A stretch of DNA of 64,000 nt from Haemaphysalis longicornis (taxonomy: Eukaryota > Arthropoda > Arachnida > Ixodida > Ixodidae). This document shows positions 21,739 through 33,484 of the stretch, piece by piece. Location: NCBI GenBank assembly GCA_013339765.2, contig CM023451.1, forward strand, positions 150,963,623 to 151,027,622. The letters are read 5' to 3'. Positions within the stretch are counted from its first letter, which is position 1, and each line of letters starts with the position of its first letter. A program made the position numbers and the translations under genes. Under the pieces are notes generated by a model. That model saw only the letters and a program-made list of their open reading frames with translations. It had not been told where the DNA came from and ran no database searches.

Positions 21739-22122
21739 TTACGTGCATTTCCCAGACATTTTTCCTTTTGAATGAAGCCTTCGCTGATGTACGAAGACAT
21801 GCTTTGACAGCAATTTCAAATGGTCGGTCAACAGCAGCAATCTGGCGTCCCTATTTCTTTTAACCTTCAGTTTATTAATTTCCGAACCATAATTTCGATT
21901 CACCCTGCGACACTGATGGGTTTCTTGTCTTTGGGTTGACTGCGTATGCTTCAGTTCTCGTCGTTTTGAATTCACGTGAAAATTTACCACGAATTGTTGA
22001 CGAGCTTTGGCCACCGCCGTTACAAATTCACTCGGAAGCAGCCCACGCTGGCTCTGACAACTCACAGCAACAAGAGTTGTCTCATTCAAAACATCGATTC
22101 TGCTTTTCTGGTGGTCCACCAA
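21739..22122 (-). CDS. Unrecognised basic ORF (weak)
   Basis: A 127-codon - strand frame, rich in Lys/Arg in its second half (EINKLKVKRNRDARLLLLTD). It is followed downstream on the same strand by an 81-codon frame (21579-21334). Neither has a domain I recognise, and no splice structure is evident. Listed because it is the longest and most protein-like frame in this gap; it may be chance or transposon debris. Confidence 0.15.
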   Translation of the reverse strand: MVDHQKSRIDVLNETTLVAVSCQSQRGLLPSEFVTAVAKARQQFVVNFHVNSKRRELKHTQSTQRQETHQCRRVNRNYGSEINKLKVKRNRDARLLLLTDHLKLLSKHVFVHQRRLHSKGKMSGKCT

Positions 22123-24709
22123 AGGGACGTCCGTTATTATTAGGTACTACTATGAAGCTAACATAGTTTCCTCAGTTCAGTCAGCCGACCCACCGTTACG
22201 TTTGTAAAGCTGATCCAAACTCAGCTCTTGCTATGTCTGTTCACTGCACACCATAGCACCTTCCTGATGAGTTCCCTTCGCAATAAATACAGAAAGGGTG
22301 TGCACTTATTCATGCGTATTTCCAAATAGTGCGAAGATCCGAAAAGTGACTTCAAAACTAATGTTGCTAGAGCAGAAGGAAACCAAGAACGGTGAGGCTC
22401 TGGATGCAAGATGGAAAAGACGAAAATGGGTTGGAGAATCTTGTGCGCGCTGCCCGGTTCTATGAGAGACACAGCTTCGGCGAGATGTACTTCTGTTTTC
22501 TCGATAGCCTAACGCAAAAATACTCACTTGCCCTGTGCAACTCACCGCTTTTTAAAAAACCCTTCCGAAATTTGGGCAATACCAAGCCGTCCAACGATAA
22601 CGACCATGGCGTAAGGACGTAAAGCGGCTTTATTGATTTTTAAGGGGAGTAGAGGGGGAGGGGGGCAGCCCCTTAAACACAGAGCTGTTGCTGGTGTTTT
22701 GAGCCCTGTAGGTAACAATGCCTGTCTAGGCCCAATTTTAACCTACTTTTAATGTAGCGCCCGTCATAGTACTGACAGCTCCTACACTTCTTTATGGCTA
22801 ATGCATAGGCGAAGGAGTCAGACGACGTGTCTATCGCTAAATGCACTCATCACGGCTGCCTACTTTCACACTGAAACCCTTCGGACATTCACACAGCTGC
22901 TCTCATCTCCTTCAGGCATCCGGTGTTCCAGCTCTGTCCGAATCAACGAAATGTTAGTCGTATGGAGTTGGCCGCGATATCTGCGTCAAAGCAACCACCG
23001 AGGCCGCACCGGCAGAACCTCCGCGCGTACACATAGGAAGGGGTAAGCAGCGATGAGCACCATAATACAGAAGAGGAATAACCGATACAGATTGGTGAAG
23101 CATAAGCAACACGTAATGCTAAAATGCCGGGGAAGCATAAGCTCAGCGACAAAAAGAAAAAAAGAAAACGACCGACACCGTCACTGCTTCAAGATGATTG
23201 ACGCGCATATTAATGGCCCATTCGTTTAGCTGCGGTGGTTGCCTGTGGGATCACTGCAGTTTCGTGTCAACCGTTACTGTGCGTCATATTGCGTAGCACT
23301 CAGGTAAGATTGCTGGGGTGTATGCTGGCGCGCTGTTTTTGTTCCCGATGAAGTTCGCGTTGCCTATGCAAGTTTCGCAGGTCCCCTGCGAAGTTGATGG
23401 TGGGTGTGCACAGAAAAAAGATCCCCGAGTATAAACCACATTCACACAAAACAGCAAAACGAACGCTTATGGCCGGAAGTTGATCGGCGTTGTTTACGTT
23501 GCCCGTCGCTCTGCGCGGGTTCATCGCTGTCGCCTTTCCGCTTCATTTCAAGGGAACCAGGATAAACTATATTTTTGTCAGCCTCCTCGCGGCCTTTTTA
23601 AAATGTTGCAGAGCCGTAGACCCAGCAATACGTACAGAAATGCGCACTACTAGCTCGACATTTTCACAACGACTCCGGAATCTCCGCCGGTAAGCCGCTC
23701 TTTCGGGTGACCAACATCCGATTTCGACGGCGCCGCTGTTCGGCGGCGCTGTGGTCGCGTTCACTACCGAGTAACGAGGCTCTATAGAGACGAGCCCGCA
23801 TTGTGTGTAAGAAAAAATAAATTTCAAGTTAACATGGGATGAGCCAGATAATAGGAACTGAACGGATACCCTGATAAGGAAACAATTAAATGCGCCATAG
23901 TAGCATAAATTGTATATGTGCTATGAAAGAAATTGTGCGTCTTTTATTAAACTAATTAACGTTTTATGGGGGCTTTCGATGAATGCTTCGAAATGCGCAA
24001 CATAAATTTAAGGGGTGATCTCAAGGTCGTTTCAGAAAGGTCGAGGAAGGCGGCAATTAAAAGTGAGCGTGATGAAGACTATAAACAAAGCTGCGAATGG
24101 TACGCTGTATGTGATAATTACGAAAACGAAGAGCTTAGGCCTAAGCAGTTCGTGCTAAATTCCACGTGTAGTTAAGGGATCTTTGTTTAATGAAAATTTT
24201 CCCTATTTCCCATAGTCTCTAAAAATGACGGCTAAGTGCACAAGATAAGCAGGCTTGGACATGACTTAGAGGGCTTTGTTATTCTTTATTCTCAACTTGC
24301 ACAAAGGATGAATGTAGCGTTAAATGGTCGCCCAGTTTTAGCGGCTTATACGCTAAAAATTATGACTATTTTTTGCTAATTGAAAGGCGAGAGCTCTCGT
24401 CAGATAAAATAAACTTTAGCGACGAAATGCCCGCTCCACGCACCTTTTTTGTGTGCACAAACGAACTCACTGAGAACTGTCCAAAAAGAAGAAATAAAAA
24501 CGTGCTGCCCTAGGAAGCATAGCCCCTCCCCAAGCAGCAGCGGAGGGGCGCCCTTTTGTTTGTTTCGCCAGGGCTACTTCAAGAATGGCGGGGCCGGCGC
24601 CCAAGCATGCGCAGATCGCTTTTGGGAAAAGGTCATTCAATGAGCCTTAAAGCATCTCCACAAGAGCTGCACGTACTCGAACGCACTTTGGACTCGAACC
24701 GAAAACCGA

Positions 24710-24840
24710 AACGTTTTTTTTTTTTCGGTTTCGCTCCGGAACGAAATTATAATAACGTTTCGTTTTCGCTTTCGTTCCGGCCAAAAATATCATTTTTTTC
24801 GCTTTTTCGTTTCCGGTTTTTGTTTCGTTCCGACACCCTG
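24710..24840. repeat. TTTCG-rich low-complexity patch
   Basis: Variants of TTTCGTTTTCG, TTTCGCTTTCG and CGGTTTCGCTCCGGAACG repeat over about 130 bp. A similar TTTTCGC patch lies at 27650-27730. Confidence 0.7.
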
Positions 24841-26518
24841 ATTTTTACATATATACCTCCGCGATAACATGTTACGTTTTTTGTTACGCAATGAGCGCGG
24901 AAGACAGACCTTATATCTACACAAGGAACGAATAAGAAGAGAAGTAATTAAAAATTTTGTATCCCACAGCTTTTAAGAACAGAAGACTAATTTTTAAGCC
25001 GGAGTTAATGTTAAGACCGAGCTAATAATAGGAAAGAAACCGACTAGTGAGATGAAACGGATTCGCTACGTATTCCTTCTATCGCTCAGTGACCTAAATG
25101 CAGCATTCATTCCTTTTACGACGTTTTTTTTTCCGTTTTTTTTTTTCACGGGCCATTGACTTCTAATCAACCCTTCCCCTTGCGGTTACAAGGTCCTGGT
25201 AAACCTGCAGCTAATTTATTGCCCCCGGCCGCACGACAAATCGTGGGCTTTGTTTCTCAATGAAGGCTCATTTATTTCAGGGAGGCTACTACCACCACAC
25301 CGCTCTTCGCCCCGAATTGCCGCTGGACTGAAACACGGTAACTAAAAATAACTTGGGAGTGGGGATTCGCTACTTCCAATATACAGCACTTCGTCTTAAA
25401 GTACTTCTCAGACGCAAGCTCTTCGCACGCTACTTCGCACGCTCTTCCGGGCAGGCTCGTTAATTCACCCTTTGGTACCTTTTGTGTTGCGTATATGGTA
25501 TTTCTTGCCATGTTTATAGTTGACGAGTTCCCCTGAGACACTTAATCGTTTAAATCCCCCCCCCCCTCCCATTTATATTTCAAATTAGTTGAGTGCTTGG
25601 GATCCAAATACTTTTGCAAAGATGTGAATCTATATCTGCTGACGGAGCTTTGAATGTGCAGGTAAAGGCACGCTTACACAAACGTGTTGTCACTCCTTTT
25701 TTCGAGGTTCTTTTAGATGAAGTCGTGTAATCCAGGATTTCGTAAATTAATATCGCAAGTTTAGAGCCCTCATTTTGTTACAGCTCGTAAGACAACGAAG
25801 GACCAATATCATTCGCAGACTGCTTTGGAACAGCTACAATGACGTACCATTAGCCTTTTATGTTGTGTGTTATCTCAAAATTCAACATATTAGTGTTTGC
25901 AGTTTTCGTTGTTAATATCAGCGTTGCGTTTCGTCAAACACGGCTTACACAGTATACCGGGGCTCTCTATCAGTTTCATGAGATTCTTCGGACTTGTGCG
26001 GTGTCGTTCTGTATAAGTAGCAAAATAAGCAAGAATGAGTGTGAGAGGAAAAGCTGCACTTCGAACGCACTCTTCTCGTAAAAGGAATTTCTGTAGCCAG
26101 TAAAATCTAGACGCAAACCAAATATTTTGACCTGTAAATGTATGAATTTATTACTTGACGGTCACATCTCGCTCCACTGACCACGTGGGGGAAGCATGGG
26201 TCGTCACTGGTCCAGATGGTTGCCGAGGAGAGTAGGGCAGGCTGCGGACAATAATTAAATACAGAAATAAAGTAGTATTGCCCTAGAGTCAGTGTAGTAA
26301 CATGCTACACTGAACTATTTTTGCAAGTGAACAGCGATCAGCTTTCGAAATTGAAATTCTGACATTTTTTTTTTTGCCCATGGGACACATTCGTTGCGTT
26401 TGATTCTGATGGAGTGAGACCTGCACTCAAATGCTAACCCTTGCATAAGTTCTGAAGATGATTTGGTAAAGAAAGCTGCGGGAGCTGAAACACAATTGTA
26501 AATAGAGAGAGGACGACT

Positions 26519-26881
26519 TTAATCGGTAATATTTTTTTTTTTGCGTTGTCGTAACAAATCCTGTAAATTTAGACACAGCGCATCTTCAACATGCGTAGTC
26601 ATAGTTGTTGTTGGGGATTTGCTCGAAATCTCGGTGACGGGTTGACGGACGGGTTTCGGGAACGCGTGCGCTAGGACATTTTTAGGCGACTGCCTCGCTC
26701 GAGAAAGCAGCGTGGTGTTATTTCGTCCACGTCGCCTCCAATAACAGCTATCGTTTGCGACACGAGATATTCGAAAAGAAATCGTTTTTTTTTTTCTGCT
26801 CCATACACAGGACGGAAACAAAGAGTGCCGTAAAAAGAGGAAGCCGTCTACGTCTTTTGAGGGAGCGGGAACATTACGCAT
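26519..26881 (-). CDS. Unrecognised ORF, possible terminal exon (weak)
   Basis: A - strand frame of 120 codons. Its last 80 residues look more protein-like than the surroundings (for example THVEDALCLNLQDLLRQRKK just before the stop). A T-rich run around 26787-26797 on the + strand corresponds to A-rich sequence on the sense strand, so no clear acceptor is visible. No family recognised. Confidence 0.18.
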   Translation of the reverse strand: MRNVPAPSKDVDGFLFLRHSLFPSCVWSRKKKTISFRISRVANDSCYWRRRGRNNTTLLSRARQSPKNVLAHAFPKPVRQPVTEISSKSPTTTMTTHVEDALCLNLQDLLRQRKKKNITD

Positions 26882-27639
26882 ATTTTGATATCAGAAATTG
26901 TGGTCACGCCTTGTGTGCTTGCGGTCCTTTTTATCGCAGGGCGTAGAATGACGGAGAGGAAATCCTAAAGCAAACAATGGGGGAAGGGACCTGCAAGGGA
27001 ACAAAAAACGAAAAATATTCATGAATAAAAGCAGGAAAGCTTTTCGAAGCATTTACTGTTTACAGCACCCCATTTTTACATGTCCTCTGCTTATTCACAG
27101 TAATCATCCGAATAATCCGTGCCATACGACTTAAATCTAGGCCTATGCAATACTGTCACAAATATTTCGTTTTCAGTATAGGGTTTACAGCTATCACACT
27201 TCATCGCCAGCATAATCACAAAAATTGAGTACGCTCTATATAGTCTGCAACGCAGACGACGCATTATTTTGGTTACATAGTAGGGGCCAACTCGATAAAA
27301 TGAAACAGAGCACAAGAGGCTCGCAATGTGAAATCACCATCCCGACACATCGTCACACCTTTGCGAGTTGTAATGCCCGCACGACACACCAAAAAACACG
27401 CCCAGAAAAAGCCATGCAATAGTATTGTTCAACTACAGAGACGCCACCACTGAACTCTCTCGATTCATCGGAAGAAAACACAGGACAATAGGCCCGTTTT
27501 AGCGTCCAGAAATAATATCACTCGCTCAAAAATATGCCTCTCGCACTTAAATCTGCTTGCGAGTTTAATTTGAAGGGAAAGCATTATGACTTCCCCTCCC
27601 GATACTCACGAAAGAGGTATCTACTGCTACAACGTGTTA

Positions 27640-27800
27640 GCGCCTTTTTCTTCGCTTTTCGGAATCGCTTTTCGCTTTTCGCTTTTCGCTTTTTCGGAAG
27701 CGAAAAGCGGAATTCGCTTTTCGGAAGCGGAATCGAACCCGCGAACTTGGGGCATCTGGTTCCGTTTGATCGCATAACTTGAATGCTAACGGGCAGTTAA
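27640..27800. repeat. TTTTCGC repeats plus tRNA-like segment
   Basis: From 27655, units of CGCTTTT/TTCGGAAGCG repeat and form inverted pairs such as TTTTCGGAAGCGAAAAG. Next to them, on the - strand, GGGTTCGATTCC (27729-27740) is a perfect pol III B box within a T-arm-like GCGGGTTCGATTCCGC. Upstream on that strand an A-box-like GTTAGCATTCAAG is seen near 27790. Likely a tRNA-derived SINE remnant with a tandem tail. Confidence 0.5.
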
Positions 27801-28261
27801 CACAGTGAAAATAGTGTTTTCAGCCCTATGTGATGAAAGTTATGCAGTGCGTGGTAGAACTGGTAGGCCTGCAACCTCCACTCAGTGGTGGATGCAGTAT
27901 GCCTCATCTCCTCTCCTCTCCGCTCTGTAGAGCACGGCACCAGCAGACGCTATCTACTGGCAGTTTGTTTCGAAACTATTTGGAAGTTTGGAAATAAGTT
28001 TGTTCTCAATAAGCAAAAATTGAATTTGATTTTTAATGAAAAAGTACGGCGGTGTAATTCACCCTAGAAAAGCCTTTGTGTAAGAATCAAAAGGCAGTGA
28101 GCTGGCCTAGTTCCGTGAATATTGCACCGGTTCTTTTTTGTCAAATGAGGAATGTTTCCGTAGGTCTACGGCAAGTTCTATTACACATACAGCTTGGAGA
28201 GTGGCAAGAGAAATAGCTTCTCCTGTTCCCGGGTGAGAGAGAAAAAACATTTTAATGAGCT
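27801..28261. other. No gene recognised
   Basis: Spacer before a LINE fragment. A CTCTC-rich patch occurs near 27905-27925. Nothing else seen. Confidence 0.4.
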
Positions 28262-28857
28262 CAAATGTAGCGCTAACCTAGTCCGGGAATCCACGCGCTG
28301 CCCTAGTCGTCTTGGCCCGTGTCACCACGAGCGTCTGGTCCTCCGGTTGACAGCTGGTCAACAGTGTCTCCCACAGCTCAGGAAAGGAACGGGTGGAGAG
28401 ATGTGGTAGGGCTGGGTTGTGAGCGCATCCCACAATTATATGCGGGGGGGGGGGGAGGTACCTAGTTGGTACAAAATTTGCAGAGAGCACAGAAACAATA
28501 AATTCATTCGAACCGGGTGTATGTACGTCCCTGCTTGTAATTGTCGGAGTGTTATTTCCTGGGTTTTGCTCAGGGATGGATGAGGACACGGCAATTTTTG
28601 TCTGTGGTACAGTAAAAATTGAGTAATTTCCTGGTAGGTGGGAAGTGGCGTCGGCGCTGCGGTGACCTCGGGGGCTCGGTGGGCCAGTTCGCGAGCCTGT
28701 TGTTGGTTGAAGTTGTTGCCCGTTACAGAGGCATGGGCAGGTGTCCAAACGATCACCACTCAATGAGATGGACGGTAGCGCTGAACTACCCGTAGGGTGC
28801 TTGGTGCCACCTTCCCCGAAAGGAAACTGCGGCAGGCTGCTTGAGAGTCAGTGATGA
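28262..28857 (-). pseudogene. I-type LINE fragment A: RNase H C-terminal half
   Basis: The - strand reads LITDSQAACRSF near 28850 (RNase H motif with Asp), then VWTPAHASVTGN (catalytic His region) and QQQARELAHRAPE. After a run of C on the sense strand (12 or so G at 28444-28456 on +), the frame shifts and continues as IIVGCAHNPALPHLS and ELWETLLTSCQPEDQ to GFPD, the usual end of ORF2. Another frame change is near 28763. The copy is 5'-truncated inside RNase H. Confidence 0.8.
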
Positions 28858-29426
28858 GGGCTTATTTGGAGCATGATTACATTGTCACAATTGGTCCACT
28901 CAAAACAAGGATACAACGATCGCACATCAAGCCCCACAAGCGGAAGCTTGGCCAATGAAAAGCAAACGCAGGTGATGCCATAGTAAACATTGAAAATGTT
29001 CCAGAAAGTATGACACTTTGCCCTGCTGCACAAAAATGCAACTTAGCCATATAACCATACAAAAGTGCTTGTGTTGCAAACATAAAAAGAACAACTACCC
29101 TCTATCGAAACGACAACGATGGTGAAATGCCAAGCTTTGCAAAATCAAGTACAACACCAGACGTTTAATCAGAAGATAGTAGTCGAGAGCATGACGTTGT
29201 GGACCCCCTCCCTACGGCATGCTAAGGAATGTGCCACACTGCTGTTGTGTGAAACACCCCTACCGGGCACACACCACACGTCCCTCAGGAGTCCAATGTC
29301 TGAGTCTCCCCACCCACGCCCGCTTCTTCCACTCCACCACCCACCGCTCCGCGTCCACCAGCGCCATCCCGCGGCCGCCGATGGCCCCAAGTCCCGCGGG
29401 CGGTGGCTGCACGGCAGGCGAGAGAT
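28858..29426. other. Spacer between two LINE fragments
   Basis: No coding signal. 29091-29131 (CTACCCTCTATCGAAACGAC) matches the dispersed repeat also seen at 31835 and 19398. From 29210 to 29425 the DNA is C-rich and may belong to another unknown repeat. Confidence 0.4.
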
Positions 29427-29450
29427 AGGTAGGTAGGTAGGTAGGTAGGT
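29427..29450. repeat. AGGT tetranucleotide tail of LINE B
   Basis: Six AGGT units. On the - strand this is a CCTA/TACC run directly at the 3' end of the LINE at 29451-31264, so it is the element's 3' tail. Confidence 0.85.
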
Positions 29451-31264
29451 ACACCTTTATTTGACAAGAGTGGCTGCCTCAAGGCGGCCGCTGATGGGGG
29501 TGGTCCATTCTTCTCAGGGCCCAAACCATGCCAGCACCTCCTATCCACGGACACTATGGCCTTGTGGATGTTGATAGACGGGCTGGACCTGAGGATCTCC
29601 CATCGCTCTTTTGGGGTGGTGGGGAGGAGTTGGTATAACGGGTAGTGGTGATTTTAGCGAGGTGCATTCAGCAATTACGTGACATAGCATTCCTTTTGCT
29701 TGATAGCAGAAAGGGCATGGGTCCTTTTACTGCTCTGGGTACATACGGTGCATTAGGGTTGGGAGTGCTAGTGAGCCTTCTTGGATTCCTCTTAGTATTA
29801 TTTGAACTTCCCTAGATAGCGACCGGTGGGGTTCCGGAAGTGTCTGTCTGTTCTCCCGGTACATAGAAATTATCTCTTTGTAACCGGTTGCGGGTGTCGG
29901 CGCGTCTGGATCCTCCCTCTCGTGTGCCCGGCGTGCCATCTCTTGGGCGTGGTAGTCAGCGACTGTGTTGCCGACTAGCGAGGAGTGTGAGGGGGCCCAT
30001 TAATGAGCTCGATCGCGTTCCCTAGGTGGCTCCCTGCTTCTTAAGATTCTAGCTGCTAAGGAGGAGATCACTCCCCTTCTATAGTTACTGTACGCTTTCT
30101 TGCTATCGGTGACCACTGCCTCACTCCTGTGTGGAGTAACGCCATGGGGAAAGCCGCTTCTTCTTCCGCTAGTATCGATTTTTTTGGTCCTGATTGGTGC
30201 TGCGTTGACTAGGTTGTGTTTGGTTGTTACTGCTGTTACCGCCTTCTCACTTCCGTGTACTGTTGATGCGTCTGTGTAGAAGGACGTGGGGGCTGTCTTC
30301 CAGACTATTTTCTAGGGCTCTTGCTCTTTCTTTCCGTCTCTCTTCATCTTCTCCGGTGTCATGTTGCGTGGAAGGGGTCTCGTCATGATTTTGTCCCGCC
30401 ATTCGTCCGGTTATGGGCAGTGATTTGTCCGGTGTAGGGCTCTATTTCTCCATCCAATCTTTTGGAGGATTATCCTGCCGTGCTCGGTGTTGCTGAGACG
30501 CATTCTTTGGCCTGAGAGGTGCGCGTCCGCGAGCTCGTCCAAAGGGTTGTGTATTCCCATATCGTACAGTCTCTCGGTGGATGTGTAGATGGGAAGCCCC
30601 AGAGCTTGTTTAGTGGCTTTCCTAATAGTGGTGTCAATTTTATCTTTCTGAGTTTTGATCATTTGGACGTATGGTGCAGAGAATGTGATTCTAGATATTA
30701 TGAAAGCTTGGACCAGCGTACCGCGTCATCCTCCTTGATTTCCTTGTTTCTCCTGGACACTCGTCGCAGCATTCCGAGGTCTTGCTCAGATGAAGTTAAG
30801 ATCTTGTTTACGGCCGCGTCTGCTCTACTGACGCTCCTGAGCAGTAGCCCCAGTATTCGACATGATTGGATTGGCTTGATCTCGATTCCATCGACTTGCA
30901 CCGTGATCTGGCTTCTGGCCTTTTTGTTGGCGCCAGGCTTGACTACTAAGAGCTCGGACGTCTGGGGGCACAGCTCAGGCCACACGACTTGGCGGATTCG
31001 TCCACCGTCGTCACTGCTCTCTGCAAAGTTTCCTCCATCCACCCCTCATATCCTGCTCTGTTCGTCCAGACCGTAATATCAGTCGCCGTAGAAAGCGTGA
31101 TCTAGGCCGTCGATCTGTTCCAGGAGCTTCGGCAGTGGCAGAAGAACTAGATTGAATAGCAGGGGCGAGATGACGGATCCTTGAGGTGTGCCCTGCTCTC
31201 CTAATGCCGCGAATCCGCAGTTGAGAAGTGCGAGGGTCACTGAGAAGCACCGACTAGTACACAT
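29451..31264 (-). pseudogene. I-type LINE B: RT to C-terminus, 5'-truncated
   Basis: From 31264 down: RT motif B as GTPQGSVISPLLFNL, then motif C where YGD is followed by a one-base insertion (at + 31081) that splits the YGDD active site and leads into TGA. The thumb follows (VDGIEIKPIQSCRILGLLL and RISGLP-type equivalents; IRKATKQALGLPIYTSTERLYD at about 30600). RNase H is visible across shifts between 30270 and 29930: YTDAST, an AEEEAA segment, VTDSKKAY and VGNTVADYHAQEMA. The C-terminal frame (29939-29727) reads PATGYKEIISMYRENRQTLP. It belongs to the same group as fragment A and ends in a TACC tail. Confidence 0.83.
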
Positions 31265-32562
31265 GGTGTTTCTCTACGGCGTTTCCGCAATCTAAGACCG
31301 TGCGCTATTTATGCGAGCACCTCTTTCTTATTAGGACGGTTCACTGCACTGCGAATGTGCTCTCTATACGGTCATTCCACGGCTTTTTCTAACAATCAAC
31401 CGCCGCCGTCCTGAAGCGGAGGGGTGCATTTTCTAAATTTCCACTACCATGCACCCCTCTCCAAATCCAAACAGCTTCGACCGTCTCGGAGGGACGCAGT
31501 CGGCCAGACGTTGGCTTTATAACGTAAGTGACCAGGTTCTGTTCTGATCACGGGCAGCGTTTTAATATTTCGTCGCTTTCCTGAAGTGCGTTCTGGGCTT
31601 ACTACAGACGAAATCAGCGAGAGGCCGAAGGCTTCGCCTTGAAAGACCGGCAATGAATAATCTGGTATGCATTTTGTGGGCTCGAGGGCTCTCATCCCGC
31701 AGTGCTGCAGCATATCACGGACTTTTATTCTTCACGACGCTAAAACTCTGTATTGCCCCGTAAACTAACAAATAAATGAACCATCCTTGTTGGTTACCTT
31801 ACCGATTCTAGCTAAGGATGTTAAGAAAAAATCAACTACCCCTCCGTCGAAACGACAACAATGGGAGAACGCGAAGCTACCCGTTATCATGTACTGCTTT
31901 ACTTTTCCTTCGACTGGAGCTGTTTGTTGGTTGTTGCTAACAATACTTCGTTTTTCTTTGTTTTGTGTCTCTCGTGATCATGTTTGTTTTGGGTTTGGGT
32001 AATGCAAACGCAAAGACTTCTTCATATTTTTGTTCAGATTCGGACACCGACACAAGCAATTTGCAGCGGCGGACAATCTACAGCAAAATGAAGAGACGAG
32101 GAAGTTGGTGTACATCTATGAGTGACACTTAAGCTCAAACTGACACAGCGATGAAAAAGCGCTGGTCTCGTTTCCCTTTTTCGTCCCTGTGGCAGTTTTC
32201 GCTTAAGTTTCACTCATGAACAATCTATATACAGTTGCTGTTAAAAAAATATTACACGAAACCATTAGGCCGTTTTTGCACCGTTTCTCATGTTTTCTTT
32301 TTCTGGGGGGCATTTGCACGTTCGCCTTTACAGAATGGGAGTATCGCCTTCGTTTATGTATGAGACACTCGAAGCACAGCCTTTGTTAAAGCCCTTTTTT
32401 TCTCCAGGTGCTTTAGTCTGCCTTTGTTTCTTTTCGTTCCCTTTTTTTATACACGCTCGCCGCCTGTATCCAATGCACGGCAATCGTTATTTTACGATGA
32501 GTAAATCCCATACGGGAACGTGGGAATGGTATGGGAACGAAAACAGAACAGAAGAAGTGAGC
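31265..32562. other. No gene recognised; dispersed repeat pieces
   Basis: 31452-31515 (CACCCCTCTCCAAATCCAAAC...) and 31835-31877 (CTACCCCTCCGTCGAAACGA...) match blocks at 19.4-19.6 kb. The rest shows no coding potential. T-rich runs occur near 32280-32460. Confidence 0.4.
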
Positions 32563-32891
32563 ATGGCCACCCCAAACGCAGTCCAGCTTCCTATGCCAGG
32601 TTGCTCCACCGAGCGGACGTCCGCTGGAGAAAGACGACTGCCTGCGAAGTGGCTACCACCCTGCACGGCCGCACATCCGCAGCCTTTCTTCGGAAGTGGC
32701 AGACGCAAGGTCATGGAGCCTCTTCGTCCCCGGTGACCAGGCCGCGTTCAAGTGCTCAGTCCTCTGGTGCGTCGCCTGCGACGCATTCCCCATCATCACG
32801 CTCACCTTGGCCGGGCTTCAGCGTGTCTACAGCTGGTACCCGCACTAACAGCCGCAATCGTCCACGGAGCACTTATGCCCCGGACGGCTAA
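32563..32891 (+). pseudogene. Unrecognised Ser/Pro/Arg-rich ORF, probably frameshifted
   Basis: ATG 32563 sits in a good initiation context (GCATGG) and opens MATPNAVQLPMPGCSTERTS, a 57-codon frame ending 32736. A second frame from about 32700 continues the composition (VTRPRSSAQSSGASPATHSP to YAPDG) to a stop at 32889-32891. Joined, they would make about 105 residues of low-complexity protein, but a frameshift is required. No domain recognised. It may be the first exon of an unknown gene or part of a repeat. Confidence 0.25.
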
Positions 32892-33088
32892 GTGCTGACA
32901 TGTTCGCTGCGGGTGGTTCTGCTCATGCCAATGATGGTCCCCCACGCGACGTGCCAAACTGATTCATTTGGAAAAGGCTTTTAAGAGGGACACCCATGAA
33001 CGACTCTCTTTGGTCATATCCTAGGATGAACTGAAAGATGGTGGCTGTCCTGATGTAGATTTTACAGAGTATTTCGGGCTATAGCTTT

Positions 33089-33202
33089 TAGGGGCGAAGC
33101 CTCTTTGGGGCTCGGGCTGTCGGCTTCTCCTGTCGTTATCGTCGTTTCATGTAGTCACCGTACTAAAACACCAGGACACTCGTTTTAAATGCAGAGCATT
33201 TC
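33089..33202. repeat. Dispersed repeat, + copy
   Basis: GGGGCGAAGCCTCTTTGGGG followed by GTCGTTATCGTCGTTTCATG and ACTAAAACACCAGGACACTC matches, in inverted orientation, the DNA at about 56190-56340. The block ACACCAGGACACTCGTTTTA recurs at 35210-35230. Confidence 0.6.
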
Positions 33203-33484
33203 TTTAACTCACGATGTCACCCGTTCTTGGAGTCCGTAGTTGTCCGCATCGCTCGCCTCGACATGCCCGGCTCAGACGTTTCGCTATCGGCGCGATCAAC
33301 ATCCGATAGCGCGCCCAGGCACGTTTCAAGGGCACTCTCTCCCCTCTCTCGGACTCAACGTGCGCCGAGGCTGCCAATTTTACTGCTGACGAGCGCTCTC
33401 TCGTCAGCAGTTGCCACAAGTGCAACAACATTAACGTAACGCGAACTACTTAACGTCGTGCGCCCCCGGAAATGCTCTGCATTT
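33187..33484. repeat. 298-bp hairpin-bounded segment
   Basis: Bounded by AAATGCAGAGCATTTC (33187-33202) and its exact complement GAAATGCTCTGCATTT (33469-33484). Each end is itself a small hairpin. Inside, 33340-33376 contains CCCCTCTCTCGGACTCAACG followed by TGCGC, identical to a part of the LTR at 54541-54566. This looks like a hairpin-ended element that has acquired an LTR fragment, or shares an ancestor with it. Confidence 0.55.

Larger units (their letters stand above)
20177..27639. other. Long stretch without recognised genes
   Basis: About 7.5 kb of AT-rich DNA. Apart from two weak open frames annotated separately (21739-22122 and 26519-26881) and a TTTCG-rich patch at 24710-24840, I see nothing supportable. 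Several homopolymer T and A runs occur (for example 25125-25147, 26366-26376, 26787-26797). Confidence 0.4.
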
